DNA of 64,000 nt, from positions 1-64,000 of the forward strand of contig NZ_JABGCB010000010.1 in NCBI RefSeq assembly GCF_013149295.1. Reading direction: 5' to 3'. The stretch's first letter is position 1. Every line of letters starts with the position of its first letter. A program made the translations under genes and the position numbers. Source of the stretch: Novosphingobium sp. SG751A (GTDB lineage Bacteria > Pseudomonadota > Alphaproteobacteria > Sphingomonadales > Sphingomonadaceae). This document shows positions 33,279 to 41,952 of the stretch, piece after piece. The notes below the pieces were generated by a model. That model saw only the letters and a list, made by a program, of their open reading frames with translations. It made no database searches and was not told the DNA's origin.

Positions 33279-33374
33279 GCAGGCTCTCCCAATTTTGCTA
33301 TGGAGAATAGCGCTGTGTCCGATGCGCGCAAGCGCGGGGTGGCAAAATGATCGCCTTGGGCTTATGGGGCGGGC

Positions 33375-35009
33375 ATGATCCGCCTTTCCGACCTCACCCT
33401 GCCGCTTGATCACACGCCCGAGGCGCTTGACGCCGCCATTGCCGACAGGCTGGGCGTTGCGCCCGAACGTATTTTGCGCAGCCAGATGGTGCGGCGCGGC
33501 AATGATGCACGCAAACGCGGCGCGATCAAGCTGGTCTATGTCTTTGACATTGAACTGGATGATGAGGCCGAAGTGCTGGCGCGGCTGGATGGTGACAGCC
33601 ATGTCCGCCCTGCGCCTGACACCGCCTATCGCCCGCCGGTGATGGCGCCCGAGGGTTGGGCCGGGGACAAGGATGGCACGCGCCCGGTGGTGATCGGGGC
33701 GGGGCCTTGCGGCTTGCTGGCGGCGCTGATTCTGGCCGAGATGGGCTTGAAACCCATCATTATCGAGCGCGGGACAGCGGTGCGCGAGCGGACCAAGGAC
33801 ACCTGGGCGCTGTGGCGCAAGCATAAGTTGAGCCCGGAATCGAACGTTCAGTTCGGTGAGGGCGGGGCGGGCACCTTCTCCGATGGCAAGCTCTACAGCC
33901 GCATCAAGGACCCGCGCCATCTCTCGCGCAAGGTCTTGACGGAGTTCGTCAAAGCGGGCGCGCCCGACGATATTCTCTATGAGGCGCATCCCCATATCGG
34001 CACCTTCCGTCTCGTGACGATGGTGATTTCCATGCGCGAAACCATCGAGGCGCTGAGCGGGGAATATCGGTTCCAGACCCGCGTTTCCGATTTCGACATC
34101 AAGGATGGGGCGCTCGTGGGTCTGCATCTGGTCAGCACCAAGGATGGCGCGGAAAGCTATCTGCCCGCGCGCCATTGCGTCCTTGCCCCCGGTCATTCCA
34201 GCCGCGACACGTTCGAGGTCCTCCATCAGCGCGGCGTGTTCATGGAGGCCAAGCCCTTTGCCATCGGCGTGCGCATCGAACATCCGCAAAGCTGGGTGGA
34301 CAAGGCGCGCTATGGCGCCTGCGCGGGCCATCCGGTGCTGGGCGCGGCGGCCTATGCGATCTCGCATCAGGCCTCAAACGGGCGCGCGGTTTACAGCTTC
34401 TGCATGTGTCCCGGCGGGCGCGTGGTGGCGGCCACCAGCGAGGAAGGCCGCGTTGTCACCAATGGCATGAGCCAATATTCGCGCGCGGAGTTCAACGCCA
34501 ATTCCGGCCTCGTGGTCACGGTCGATCCGGGCAAGGATTATCCCGCAGACCCGCTGGCGGGCATTGAATTTCAACGCAAATGGGAAAGTCTGGCCTTTGC
34601 CGCAGGCGGCGGCGACTATTGCGCGCCGGGGCAGAAAGTGGGCGATTTTCTGGCCGGGCGGGCCTCTTCGGGCGATTTCGGGGCGGTGAAGCCCTCCTAT
34701 CAGCCGGGGGTGAAGCTGACTGACCTGTCGGCCTGTCTGCCCGATTATGTGCTGGACGCGATCCGCGAGGCGCTGCCCGTGTTCGGCCGCCAGATCCCGA
34801 TGTATGATCACCCCGATGTGATTATGACCGGCGTGGAAACGCGCACGTCCAGCCCCTTGCGCATCACGCGGGGCAAGGATTTCCAGTCGCTTAACACGCG
34901 CGGGCTGTATCCGGCGGGCGAGGGTGCGGGGTATGCTGGCGGAATTTTGTCTGCGGCGGTGGATGGGATCAAGGTGGCGGAGGCCTTGGCGGTTGAGGTT
35001 TTGAAGTAA
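33375..35009 (+). CDS. FAD-dependent dehydrogenase (COG2509-like)
   Basis: A 544-residue flavoprotein. The N-terminal 90 residues form the small domain typical of this group (SQMVRRGNDARKRGAIKLVY). The FAD site is PVVIGAGPCGLLAALILAEM, followed by RGTAVRERTKDTW and VQFGEGGAGTFSDGKL. The C-terminal FAD contact is GLYPAGEGAGYAGGILSAAVDG. Conserved Cys occur in FCMCPGG. The reaction is not known; family members are broadly conserved in bacteria. It is divergent from the DUF3237 gene across about 96 bp. Confidence 0.9.
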   Translation: MIRLSDLTLPLDHTPEALDAAIADRLGVAPERILRSQMVRRGNDARKRGAIKLVYVFDIELDDEAEVLARLDGDSHVRPAPDTAYRPPVMAPEGWAGDKDGTRPVVIGAGPCGLLAALILAEMGLKPIIIERGTAVRERTKDTWALWRKHKLSPESNVQFGEGGAGTFSDGKLYSRIKDPRHLSRKVLTEFVKAGAPDDILYEAHPHIGTFRLVTMVISMRETIEALSGEYRFQTRVSDFDIKDGALVGLHLVSTKDGAESYLPARHCVLAPGHSSRDTFEVLHQRGVFMEAKPFAIGVRIEHPQSWVDKARYGACAGHPVLGAAAYAISHQASNGRAVYSFCMCPGGRVVAATSEEGRVVTNGMSQYSRAEFNANSGLVVTVDPGKDYPADPLAGIEFQRKWESLAFAAGGGDYCAPGQKVGDFLAGRASSGDFGAVKPSYQPGVKLTDLSACLPDYVLDAIREALPVFGRQIPMYDHPDVIMTGVETRTSSPLRITRGKDFQSLNTRGLYPAGEGAGYAGGILSAAVDGIKVAEALAVEVLK

Positions 35010-35013
35010 GGTT

Positions 35014-35064
35014 TGCCTCCGGCGGGCAAAGGGCGGGGCCCCTTGCAATCCCGGTAATGGGTTT
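35014..35064. repeat. Dispersed repeat element, copy 1
   Basis: The block begins TGCCTCCGGCGGGC, has a small inverted core (AAGGG...CCCTT) and continues CAATCCCGGTAATGGG. An inverted copy lies at 36921-36977. It is directly after the FAD dehydrogenase stop, as expected for REP-like elements that sit at gene 3' ends. Confidence 0.75.
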
Positions 35065-35094
35065 GCAGGGTTTGTTTATAGGTCACGAAATTAG

Positions 35095-35127
35095 GGTCTG
35101 CGGCGCTAGCTGAAGGCACCGCAGACC
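35095..35127. repeat. Intergenic hairpin
   Basis: GGTCTGCGG (35095-35103) pairs with CCGCAGACC (35119-35127) around a 15-nt loop. There is no T run, so it may be part of the repeat mosaic rather than a terminator. Confidence 0.5.
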
Positions 35128-35183
35128 TTAATCGCCTAACCTTGCGTCCGACACTCAACGCAGAACCCGGTGCGTAAGGGAGC

Positions 35184-35203
35184 GCGAGGGTCTAGACCCT
35201 CGC
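35184..35203. repeat. 20-bp perfect palindrome
   Basis: GCGAGGGTCTAGACCCTCGC is self-complementary. It extends imperfectly on both sides (AGGGA to the left, TCCCT to the right). It lies about 75 bp upstream of the HerA-like gene start. Confidence 0.65.
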
Positions 35204-35278
35204 ATTTCCCTCCTTTCTTCTGGAAAACTAGGGGCGCAGCCCTTTGCCCAAAGCCCCCCACGCGCTACTAGGCCAACC

Positions 35279-36793
35279 GTGACTGCATCCATCATCATAG
35301 GCGAGGAATCGAACGGCAAAGCGGTGCCGATCGACATCGAAGAACTGCTGGCCACGCGCCTGTTGGTGCAGGGCAATTCGGGGTCGGGCAAATCGCATCT
35401 GCTGCGCCGGTTGCTGGAGGAATCCGCGCCGCTGGTGCAGCAGGTCGTGGTCGATCCCGAGGGCGATTTCGTCACGCTGGCTGAACCGTTTGGCCATATC
35501 GTGGTGGATGGCGCGGCCTATAATACCAATGACTTGGTGCGGCTTGCTAATCGAGTTCGTCACCATCGCGCCAGTGTTGTTCTGGCACTCGATGGGCTGG
35601 AGATCGAGGCGCAGATGCGCTGCGCCGCCACGTTCCTCAATGCGCTCTTCGATGCTCCGCGCGAAATCTGGTATCCCGCGCTGGTGGTGGTGGACGAGGC
35701 GCAGATGTTTGCTCCGGCTGCTGCCGGCGAGGTGACCGATGAGGTACGCCGCCTGTCACTCTCGGCGATGACCAATCTGATGTGCCGCGGGCGTAAGCGC
35801 GGTCTTGCGGGCATTATCGCCACCCAGCGTCTGGCCAAGCTGGCCAAGAATGTTGCGGCCGAGGCCTCGAACTTCCTGATGGGCCGCACCTTCCTCGACA
35901 TTGATATGCAACGCGCCGCTGACCTTCTGGGCATGGAGCGGCGTCAGGCCGAAACCATCCGCGATCTGCAACGCGGACAGTTTCTGGCGCTAGGCCCGGC
36001 GATCACGCGGCGGCCTCTGTCGGTCCGCATCGGCGGGGTGCAGACGCGCAGCCGTGCGGTGTCCACCGGCCTGCTGCCCCCGCCCAGCGTGACGGGCGAC
36101 GATCTCCACGCGCTGCTCCATGCCGCGCCCACGGCTGAGGAACTGGCAGCGGAGGAAACGCCGCTGCTCGCCGGTCTGCCGCGCCCGGATGCCAGCGAGT
36201 TGATGGATCAGATCAGCACCTATGTCATGGCCCCCGCGCCCGGCGAGGAACCGCTGGTCGATGACAGCGGACCCAACCTGTTTTCCGCCGCCAGCGTCCC
36301 CGCGCCGCCCAGCCTGCCGCCCGAAGAGGTGCAGTCGATCATGGCCGCGATTATGGAAGACATCACCGCTGAGCGCGATTGCACCTATCAGCCGATTTCA
36401 TCGCTGTTTCAGGATTTTACCACCCGCTGCCGGATGAAAAAGATCGGTCAGCATGTCGGTGATGCCACCCAGTTCCGCCGCCGCTTTGCGCTGGCCGTGG
36501 CGGGCATCTACCGCCCGACGGATGAGGAATGGGCGCCGCTGCTGCAATTATCGCGCAGCGTGCCCGATGATCTGCTCACGCCGTTCCTTGTCATCGCCCG
36601 CGCCGCGATGGACGAGGCGCCATGCCCCGACGATGAAGCGCTGGCCCGTGCCTATGGCACCAGTTCGCCCGGGCGCATCCGGCGATTGCTGGAGCATCTG
36701 GAAAAGTCGAACCTGATTGTGGTCAAGACTGATTACAGCGGGCGGCGGTCTATCGGCATCCCGGATCTGGGCGTTTCGACGGCGGCGGTTTAA
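35279..36793 (+). CDS. HerA-like/DUF87 P-loop ATPase
   Basis: A 504-residue ATPase of the HerA/FtsK group. Walker A is VQGNSGSGKSHLLRRL; Walker B is ALVVVDEAQMFAP. A sensor-like GIIATQRLAKLAKN and ASNFLMGRTFLDIDMQRAADLLGM follow. The C-terminal third holds an acidic linker and a winged-helix-like end (RIRRLLEHLEKSNLIVVK). The start is GTG at 35279. HerA partners with NurA in DNA end resection or can belong to defence systems, but no nuclease is adjacent; here it is a single gene flanked by inverted repeat elements. Confidence 0.85.
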   Translation: MTASIIIGEESNGKAVPIDIEELLATRLLVQGNSGSGKSHLLRRLLEESAPLVQQVVVDPEGDFVTLAEPFGHIVVDGAAYNTNDLVRLANRVRHHRASVVLALDGLEIEAQMRCAATFLNALFDAPREIWYPALVVVDEAQMFAPAAAGEVTDEVRRLSLSAMTNLMCRGRKRGLAGIIATQRLAKLAKNVAAEASNFLMGRTFLDIDMQRAADLLGMERRQAETIRDLQRGQFLALGPAITRRPLSVRIGGVQTRSRAVSTGLLPPPSVTGDDLHALLHAAPTAEELAAEETPLLAGLPRPDASELMDQISTYVMAPAPGEEPLVDDSGPNLFSAASVPAPPSLPPEEVQSIMAAIMEDITAERDCTYQPISSLFQDFTTRCRMKKIGQHVGDATQFRRRFALAVAGIYRPTDEEWAPLLQLSRSVPDDLLTPFLVIARAAMDEAPCPDDEALARAYGTSSPGRIRRLLEHLEKSNLIVVKTDYSGRRSIGIPDLGVSTAAV

Positions 36794-36841
36794 AGGGGTA
36801 AGCTCTTACCCTGATCGACCATGGTGCCCGACGTGCACCCC

Positions 36842-36894
36842 TAAAATGAAAAGCCTGCGGTGCCTATTGTTGGCGCCGCAGGCTTTTCATTTTA
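36842..36894. terminator. Strong bidirectional terminator
   Basis: A perfect 19-bp stem pairs 36842-36860 with 36876-36894. The stem ends in A-rich/T-rich arms (AAAATGAAAAG and CTTTTCATTTT), so it can work both ways, between the HerA-like gene and the convergent helicase gene. Confidence 0.9.
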
Positions 36895-36920
36895 TGATCC
36901 GCAAGTAGACCCCGCGAACC

Positions 36921-36977
36921 CAACCCCATGAACGGGATTGCCAAGGGACCGAGTCCCTTGGCCCGCCGGAGGCATAA
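36921..36977. repeat. Dispersed repeat element, copy 2 (inverted)
   Basis: Read on the minus strand it runs ATGCCTCCGGCGGGCC, a perfect core hairpin (CCAAGGGA/TCCCTTGG with a 5-nt loop), then CAATCCCG and ATGGGGTTG. This aligns with copy 1 at 35014-35064 in the opposite orientation. It lies just beyond the stop of the helicase gene. Confidence 0.78.
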
Positions 36978-36993
36978 AGCCCCCGATCAATCC

Positions 36994-38514
36994 TCAGCGA
37001 CGACGCGCCTTGGCATCGACATTTTCCCGCAGCGGATCGAACTGCGAAGCACCCGCCGCAGCGGCAGGACGCGCGCGCCCATGCTGTTCGCGGCGCTCGG
37101 CGCGGGCACGATCGCCGTCGCGCTGGGTGCGCGAACGCTGACCGTCGCGAGGCGTGTCACCACGGCCCGCATTGGGGCGACGGTCATTGTTGCGGCGGCC
37201 TTCCTCACGGCGCCCGCCTTCGCGGCCACCATCGCGCGCGCCATCACGGCGTCCACCGCCATCGCGGCGGCCTTCACCCTGAGGACGCCCCTTGATCGCG
37301 CCATTGTCGCCGGTTCCGCGCTTGGCGGGGGCGGGCAGGCGCGAGGCTTCCTTCTGGAATTCGGGCGGCAGCGGCATCGGGGTCAGCTTTACGCCGGTCA
37401 GGCGCTCGATCCCACGGATGTAGGGGCGTTCGTCTTCGGCGATCAGGCTGATGGCGATGCCATCGGCGCCCGCGCGTGCGGTGCGGCCAATGCGGTGAAC
37501 ATATTGTTCGGCCACATTGGGGATTTCAAAGTTGAACACGTGGGAAACGCCCGAAACGTCGATCCCGCGCGCGGCAATGTCGGTGGCAACCAGCACTTTG
37601 ACCGTACCATCGCGGAAGCCCTTGAGGGCGGCGGTGCGCTGGGCCTGGCTCTTTTCGCCATGGATGGCGGCGGCCGGAATGCCTGCGGGCGTCAGGAAAC
37701 GCACGACGCGATCCGCGCCATGCTTGGTGCGGGTGAACACGATGGTGCGGTCGATGCGGTCGGCATCGCCTTCTTCCTTGGCCAGACCATCGCGCAGCAG
37801 GATCGTCAGCAGCGCCTGCTTTTCGGCCTGATTGATGAAGATCGAGCGCTGCTCGACGCGTTCTGCGGTGGTGGATTGCGGGGCAACCTCAACCTTGACC
37901 GGGTTCTGGATGAACTGCTTGCCCAGTTCCTCGATCGCCTGCGGCATGGTGGCGCTGAAGAACAGGCTCTGGCGGTTGGGGGGCAGCAGGCGGGCAACGC
38001 GCTTCAGAGGCACGATGAAGCCCAGATCCATCATCTGGTCGGCTTCGTCCAGCACGAAGATTTCGACATCGCGCAGCGTCAGGGCGCGCTGGTCAATGAG
38101 GTCGAGCAGGCGGCCCGGCGTTGCCACCAGCACGTCGCAGCCCGGCACCAGAGCGCGGGCCTGCTTGCCGGCGGGGATGCCGCCAAAGATGCACTGGATG
38201 TTCAGGCTGACATATTTGGCATAGCCGCGCATGTTGTCGGCGATCTGGGCGGCCAGTTCGCGTGTGGGGCTGAGCACCAGCATACGGCACGAGGCGGCCT
38301 TGCGCGGCTTGGGATCGTTGATCAGGCGGTGCAGCGAGGGCAGCGCGAAGGCCGCCGTCTTGCCGGTGCCGGTCTGGGCCAGACCCAGCAGGTCACGCCC
38401 TTCGATCAGCGCAGGGATCGACTGACGCTGGATCGGCGTAGGGTCGCTATAGCCCTTGGTCTCCAACGCGCGCAGCAGGGGTTCGGCAAGGCCAAGTTCG
38501 GAAAAATAGGACAT
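36994..38514 (-). CDS. rhlE: DEAD-box RNA helicase, RhlE-like
   Basis: A 506-residue ATP-dependent RNA helicase. The motifs in order are Q (DPTPIQRQSIP), I (AQTGTGKT), Ia (PTRELAAQ), Ib (TPGRLLD), II (DEAD), III (FSATMP), IV (TIVFTRTK), V (ATDIAARGIDV) and VI (HRIGRTARAG). The C-terminal 120 residues are a low-complexity Arg/Gly/Asp tail, typical of RhlE, that binds RNA non-specifically. The family works in ribosome assembly and mRNA turnover. It stands alone; strong terminator and repeat structures lie beyond its 3' end. Confidence 0.94.
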   Translation of the reverse strand: MSYFSELGLAEPLLRALETKGYSDPTPIQRQSIPALIEGRDLLGLAQTGTGKTAAFALPSLHRLINDPKPRKAASCRMLVLSPTRELAAQIADNMRGYAKYVSLNIQCIFGGIPAGKQARALVPGCDVLVATPGRLLDLIDQRALTLRDVEIFVLDEADQMMDLGFIVPLKRVARLLPPNRQSLFFSATMPQAIEELGKQFIQNPVKVEVAPQSTTAERVEQRSIFINQAEKQALLTILLRDGLAKEEGDADRIDRTIVFTRTKHGADRVVRFLTPAGIPAAAIHGEKSQAQRTAALKGFRDGTVKVLVATDIAARGIDVSGVSHVFNFEIPNVAEQYVHRIGRTARAGADGIAISLIAEDERPYIRGIERLTGVKLTPMPLPPEFQKEASRLPAPAKRGTGDNGAIKGRPQGEGRRDGGGRRDGARDGGREGGRREEGRRNNDRRPNAGRGDTPRDGQRSRTQRDGDRARAERREQHGRARPAAAAGASQFDPLRENVDAKARRR

Positions 38515-38841
38515 GGGTAACTTTCAAACAGGCTTCACAGCGCACACCAGCGTAAGCGGCGCGGCAAGCAGGGGGCTCAAAAAGCGCGACCCTGCGTGAG
38601 GAGGAAGCGAAAAACGGACTGCAAATCCGTGAGATCCGGGGCGGGTGGCCATAAATGGCTGCCCTCACGCTGCCCGGTCCTGCGCGCTGCCTCATGCCGC
38701 GCGCCGACTTGCTTGGAGATGGCCTATACAGCACGATTGCTTCAATGCCAAGTTTTTTGCGCGTTGCAGCAAAAATGAGGCCGATTCACGCAAAAAGGGG
38801 CCGGTTTTGCGCCCGGCCCCGTTTGCATCATGGTTGAAATG
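38515..38841. other. Intergenic region with a tRNA-Cys-like arm
   Basis: This 327-bp gap lies between the helicase promoter and the 3' end of the TonB-type gene. It contains the sequence ACGGACTGCAAATCCGT near 38615-38631, identical to a tRNA-Cys anticodon arm with anticodon GCA, but no acceptor or T arm around it. A terminator lies at its right end. Confidence 0.5.
38790..38821 (-). terminator. Terminator after the TonB-type gene
   Basis: GGGGCCGG (38797-38804) pairs with CCGGCCCC (38813-38820), followed on the minus strand by TTTTT. Confidence 0.88.
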
Positions 38842-39189
38842 TTACGCCAGCTTCCACGTCATCGGCACAGTCAGCGTGGTGGGGCCGGCGGGCGGCGCGG
38901 GAACCTTGCCCACCTTGGTAGGGACGGACAGCGCTTCCTTGTCGAGGATCGCCGAGCCCGAACCGGACACGATTTCGGCCTTTTGCACCGCACCATCGGC
39001 GCCGATATAGACCTTGACCTTGGCGGTCCCTTCCTCGCCGCGCATCTGGGCGGTCGAAGGATAGGTCTGCTTGGATGCGAACATGTTGGTGACCGAACGG
39101 GTCCAGTCCGAGGATTGCGCAGAAGCCGACGTGCTGAAAAGAACAGCGCCGGTCATGGCGAGCGAGATCTTGGCAATAGTCTTGATCAT
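38842..39189 (-). CDS. Exported TonB C-terminal domain protein
   Basis: A 115-residue protein made of a signal peptide (MIKTIAKISLAMTGAVLFST, cleavage after ASA) and a TonB C-terminal-like domain. YPSTAQMRGEEGTAKVKVYI and DGAVQKAEIVSGSGSAILDKEAL match that domain closely. It lacks the membrane anchor and proline-rich spacer of a working TonB, so it is a free periplasmic domain. Its role is unknown; it may bind outer-membrane receptors or be part of an envelope assembly. The gene is single, with its own terminator. Confidence 0.85.
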   Translation of the reverse strand: MIKTIAKISLAMTGAVLFSTSASAQSSDWTRSVTNMFASKQTYPSTAQMRGEEGTAKVKVYIGADGAVQKAEIVSGSGSAILDKEALSVPTKVGKVPAPPAGPTTLTVPMTWKLA

Positions 39190-39314
39190 GGTCGGCTTTC
39201 TCTTTCTAAACTATTCTTTCGATGCGTAACTATTGCCTGCAATTGGATAAGGTCGGGCTGATATTTATGCTTTTTGCTACTCTGCCATGGTCTTAAGTGA
39301 ATTTACCGGGTCGC

Positions 39315-41225
39315 TTAAAATTCCGACCAGTCGTCCTCTATTTTCAATGCCGTAGCCCCCACCGATGACGCACGCCGGGCCGAGAAGGAGGGCAGGGCCA
39401 GATCGTCCTGATTGACGGGCACCGGCGCGCGCGGTGTGATGGCCTTGCTCTGTGCACGCGCAGGGGCGCCGCCGCCCGTCCGGTTCATTTCAAACCGGCG
39501 CAATTGTTCGACCAACCGCTGCGTTTCGCCCGACAGCGTATGCGTGCTGGCGGTGCTTTGTTCGACCATCGAGGCGTTCTGCTGGGTGAACTGATCCATC
39601 GAATTCATCATCGCCGAGATTTCCTCGACATTTGACGACTGCTTCTGCGCGGCTTCCGCGATCTGTTCGACCAGCTCGGAAATCTGCGCAACCTCGCCAA
39701 CGATCTGGCGCAGCGCGTCGCCGCTGGCGCTGGCCAGAGCCACGCCGGTTGAAACCTGATCGTTCGATGTGGTGATCAGCGCACGAATGTCCTTGGCCGC
39801 GTCCGCGCTGCGTTGAGCCAGCGCGCGCACCTCGTTGGCGACCACGGCAAAGCCTTTGCCCGCATCCCCCGCGCGTGCCGCCTCGACGCCCGCGTTCAGC
39901 GCCAAGAGGTTGGTCTGGAACGCGATGCCGTCGATCACGCTGACAATATCGGCCATTTCGCGGCTCGACGCTTCGATGGCTTGCAGCCCGTGGACTGCCT
40001 GCTCGGCCTGCTGGTCGGCGGCTTCGGCGGTGTTGCGCGCCACGGCAAGGCGGCTGCTGGTCTGGCGGGCGTTGTCGGCGGTCACGCGCACGGTGCCGCT
40101 GAATTCGTTGAGCGTGCGGCTGGTTTCGGCAATCGAGCTGGCCTGATGCTCGGTGCGGCGGGCAAGGTCGCCGCTGGCGGCTGCGATTTCGTCGGTGCCG
40201 CGGCGGATGGCGTCGCAACCGTCAACGATCTCGCGCATCACGCTGGCCAACTGGCTCACCGCCTCGTTGAAATTGACATGGAGCTGGCCCAGGCCGCCTG
40301 CGCCATTTTCCGGCACGCGATGCGTCAGATTGCCGCGCGCCAGTTCGGACAGGCCCGAACCGATGGCGTCGATGGTGATCTGGGTCTCGCGGGCGCGCTC
40401 CAGTTCGGCCTGCGTGCGCTGCTGGTCGGCGGCGAAGAGAGCCTTGAAACTGTCGAGCGCGCGGGCAAGGCTGCCCACTTCGTCCTGACGGCCCATGGCG
40501 GGGATTTCGACATGCATGTCGCCCTGAACCAGCCGGCCAACCGCCTCGCTGATCCGGGCCACGGGCCGCGCAATCGAAACCATCATCAGCCCCATCAGCC
40601 CCAGCGCCACAGCAAGCCCGGCCACGACTGCGCCGATGATGACCTTGCGCCCCTGATCGTAGATCGCGGCCGAACGCGCCGAAGCCGCGCTGGCGCCCTT
40701 GGTGTTCAGGTCGATCAGGGCAAGCAGGTCATCCTCGACCGTGTAGAAGGCAGTCAGGGAATCGCCGTCGAACATCGCCTTGGCCGCCGCCGCATCGCTG
40801 TTCGACAGGTTCAGCAATTGCTCGTTCTGGCCCAGATAGGTCTGCCAATCACCTTTCAGCTTGGCAAAGGCGGATTTTTCCTCCGGGCTCTGGCTCAGCT
40901 TGGCGGCATCTTCCATGCGGGTGGCAATGGCGGTCTGGGCCGCACGCATCAGCTTGGCCTGACGGGTCTTCATCCCCTCGGCGCTGGCGCCGACATGGGC
41001 GCTCTGTTTGATGCGATATTGCGAGACGAAGGCGTGCACATCGCCCAGCGCCTGCGAGCCGGGCAGCCAGCGCTCACGCAATTCGGTCGAGATCGCGTTG
41101 ACCTCGCCCAGTTTGACCACTGCAAAGGACCCCATCGCGGCCATGACCGCCAGAAGGATTGCAAAAGCGGCCAGAAACTTGGCCGAAATACCCATACGCA
41201 ACAAGGCAGATCTCCCCCGCGTCAT
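39315..41225 (-). CDS. Methyl-accepting chemotaxis protein
   Basis: A 636-residue chemoreceptor. A first membrane helix ([21 protein letters not shown]) is followed by a four-helix-bundle-like periplasmic domain (HBM/4HB style), a second helix ([20 protein letters not shown]), HAMP repeats and the signalling domain. The hairpin tip shows [20 protein letters not shown] and [18 protein letters not shown]. The C-terminus ends in DWSEF, matching the xWxxF pentapeptide that tethers CheR/CheB. The start is uncertain: ATG at 41225, or a later codon near MGISAKF, fits equally well. Confidence 0.93.
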   Translation of the reverse strand: MTRGRSALLRMGISAKFLAAFAILLAVMAAMGSFAVVKLGEVNAISTELRERWLPGSQALGDVHAFVSQYRIKQSAHVGASAEGMKTRQAKLMRAAQTAIATRMEDAAKLSQSPEEKSAFAKLKGDWQTYLGQNEQLLNLSNSDAAAAKAMFDGDSLTAFYTVEDDLLALIDLNTKGASAASARSAAIYDQGRKVIIGAVVAGLAVALGLMGLMMVSIARPVARISEAVGRLVQGDMHVEIPAMGRQDEVGSLARALDSFKALFAADQQRTQAELERARETQITIDAIGSGLSELARGNLTHRVPENGAGGLGQLHVNFNEAVSQLASVMREIVDGCDAIRRGTDEIAAASGDLARRTEHQASSIAETSRTLNEFSGTVRVTADNARQTSSRLAVARNTAEAADQQAEQAVHGLQAIEASSREMADIVSVIDGIAFQTNLLALNAGVEAARAGDAGKGFAVVANEVRALAQRSADAAKDIRALITTSNDQVSTGVALASASGDALRQIVGEVAQISELVEQIAEAAQKQSSNVEEISAMMNSMDQFTQQNASMVEQSTASTHTLSGETQRLVEQLRRFEMNRTGGGAPARAQSKAITPRAPVPVNQDDLALPSFSARRASSVGATALKIEDDWSEF

Positions 41226-41384
41226 TTATGAAGATGCGAAGGAATGCTTTTCTCTCTATTTAGTCAGCATTTGGGCTTATGGGTTGATCCGAAATCTTAC
41301 CTATCGCAGCGGCATAAAGTGTCGATTTCGGTTTACGATGATGGGGTGATTGCCGCGCCCGGCGCGCTGGTATAGGGCCAATGC

Positions 41385-41918
41385 ATGACCGTCAGCATCA
41401 CCATTCGCCCCGCCCGCGCCGACGATGTTTCCGCGCTGGCCGCGCTCAAACTGCATTGTTTCCGCGATACGTTCGGGCCAACCGGCTTTGCCATTCCCTA
41501 TCCGCCCGCCGATCTGGCGGTGTTCGAGGAGGACTCCTATGGCGAGGCAACGGTGGCGCGCGAACTGGCCGATCCGGAGCATCGCACATGGGTGGCGCAG
41601 GATGCAGATGGCGCGCTGGTCGCCTATGTCCATATTGGGCCCAGCAAATTGCCGCATCCCGAACGCGAGAATGGCGATGGGGAGCTGTATCAGCTCTATC
41701 TGCGCCGCGAAGTGCAGGGTGCAGGGCTGGGCAAGCATTTGCTCGATCTGGCGCTGGATGAATTGGCCTCATGGGGCCGCCCGATCTGGATCGGCGTGTG
41801 GCAAGGCAATCTGAAGGCCCAGCATGTCTATGCCGGGCGCGGGTTCGAGATCGTGGGCGAGTATAAATTTGCCGTGGGCGACTGGCGCGACGAAGAGTTC
41901 ATCATGCGCCGGAAATAA
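41385..41918 (+). CDS. GNAT family N-acetyltransferase
   Basis: A 177-residue acetyl-CoA-dependent acyltransferase. ITIRPARADDVSALAALK opens the fold; GELYQLYLRREVQGAGLGKH is motif A with the acetyl-CoA loop (Q/RxxGxG/A), and NLKAQHVYAGRGFEIVGEY is motif B. The pattern resembles spermidine/diamine and ribosomal-protein-type acetyltransferases, but the substrate cannot be told. It is divergent from the chemoreceptor gene. Its stop codon lies inside the stem of the terminator shared with ggt. Confidence 0.92.
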   Translation: MTVSITIRPARADDVSALAALKLHCFRDTFGPTGFAIPYPPADLAVFEEDSYGEATVARELADPEHRTWVAQDADGALVAYVHIGPSKLPHPERENGDGELYQLYLRREVQGAGLGKHLLDLALDELASWGRPIWIGVWQGNLKAQHVYAGRGFEIVGEYKFAVGDWRDEEFIMRRK

Positions 41919-41948
41919 AAAGGCGGAGGTTTTTGCCTCCGCCTTTTT
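41917..41948. terminator. Bidirectional terminator between GNAT and ggt
   Basis: AAAAAGGCGGAGG (41917-41929) pairs perfectly with CCTCCGCCTTTTT (41936-41948). A/T-rich ends on both strands allow termination of both convergent genes. Confidence 0.93.
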
Positions 41949-41952
41949 CGTA

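Noticed and set aside
36994-37370. Repetitive stretch in the helicase gene
   Set aside because: It encodes the normal Arg/Gly-rich RhlE tail and is not an independent repeat.
38600-38660. tRNA-Cys gene
   Set aside because: Only the anticodon arm is present; no acceptor stem, D arm or T arm could be formed.
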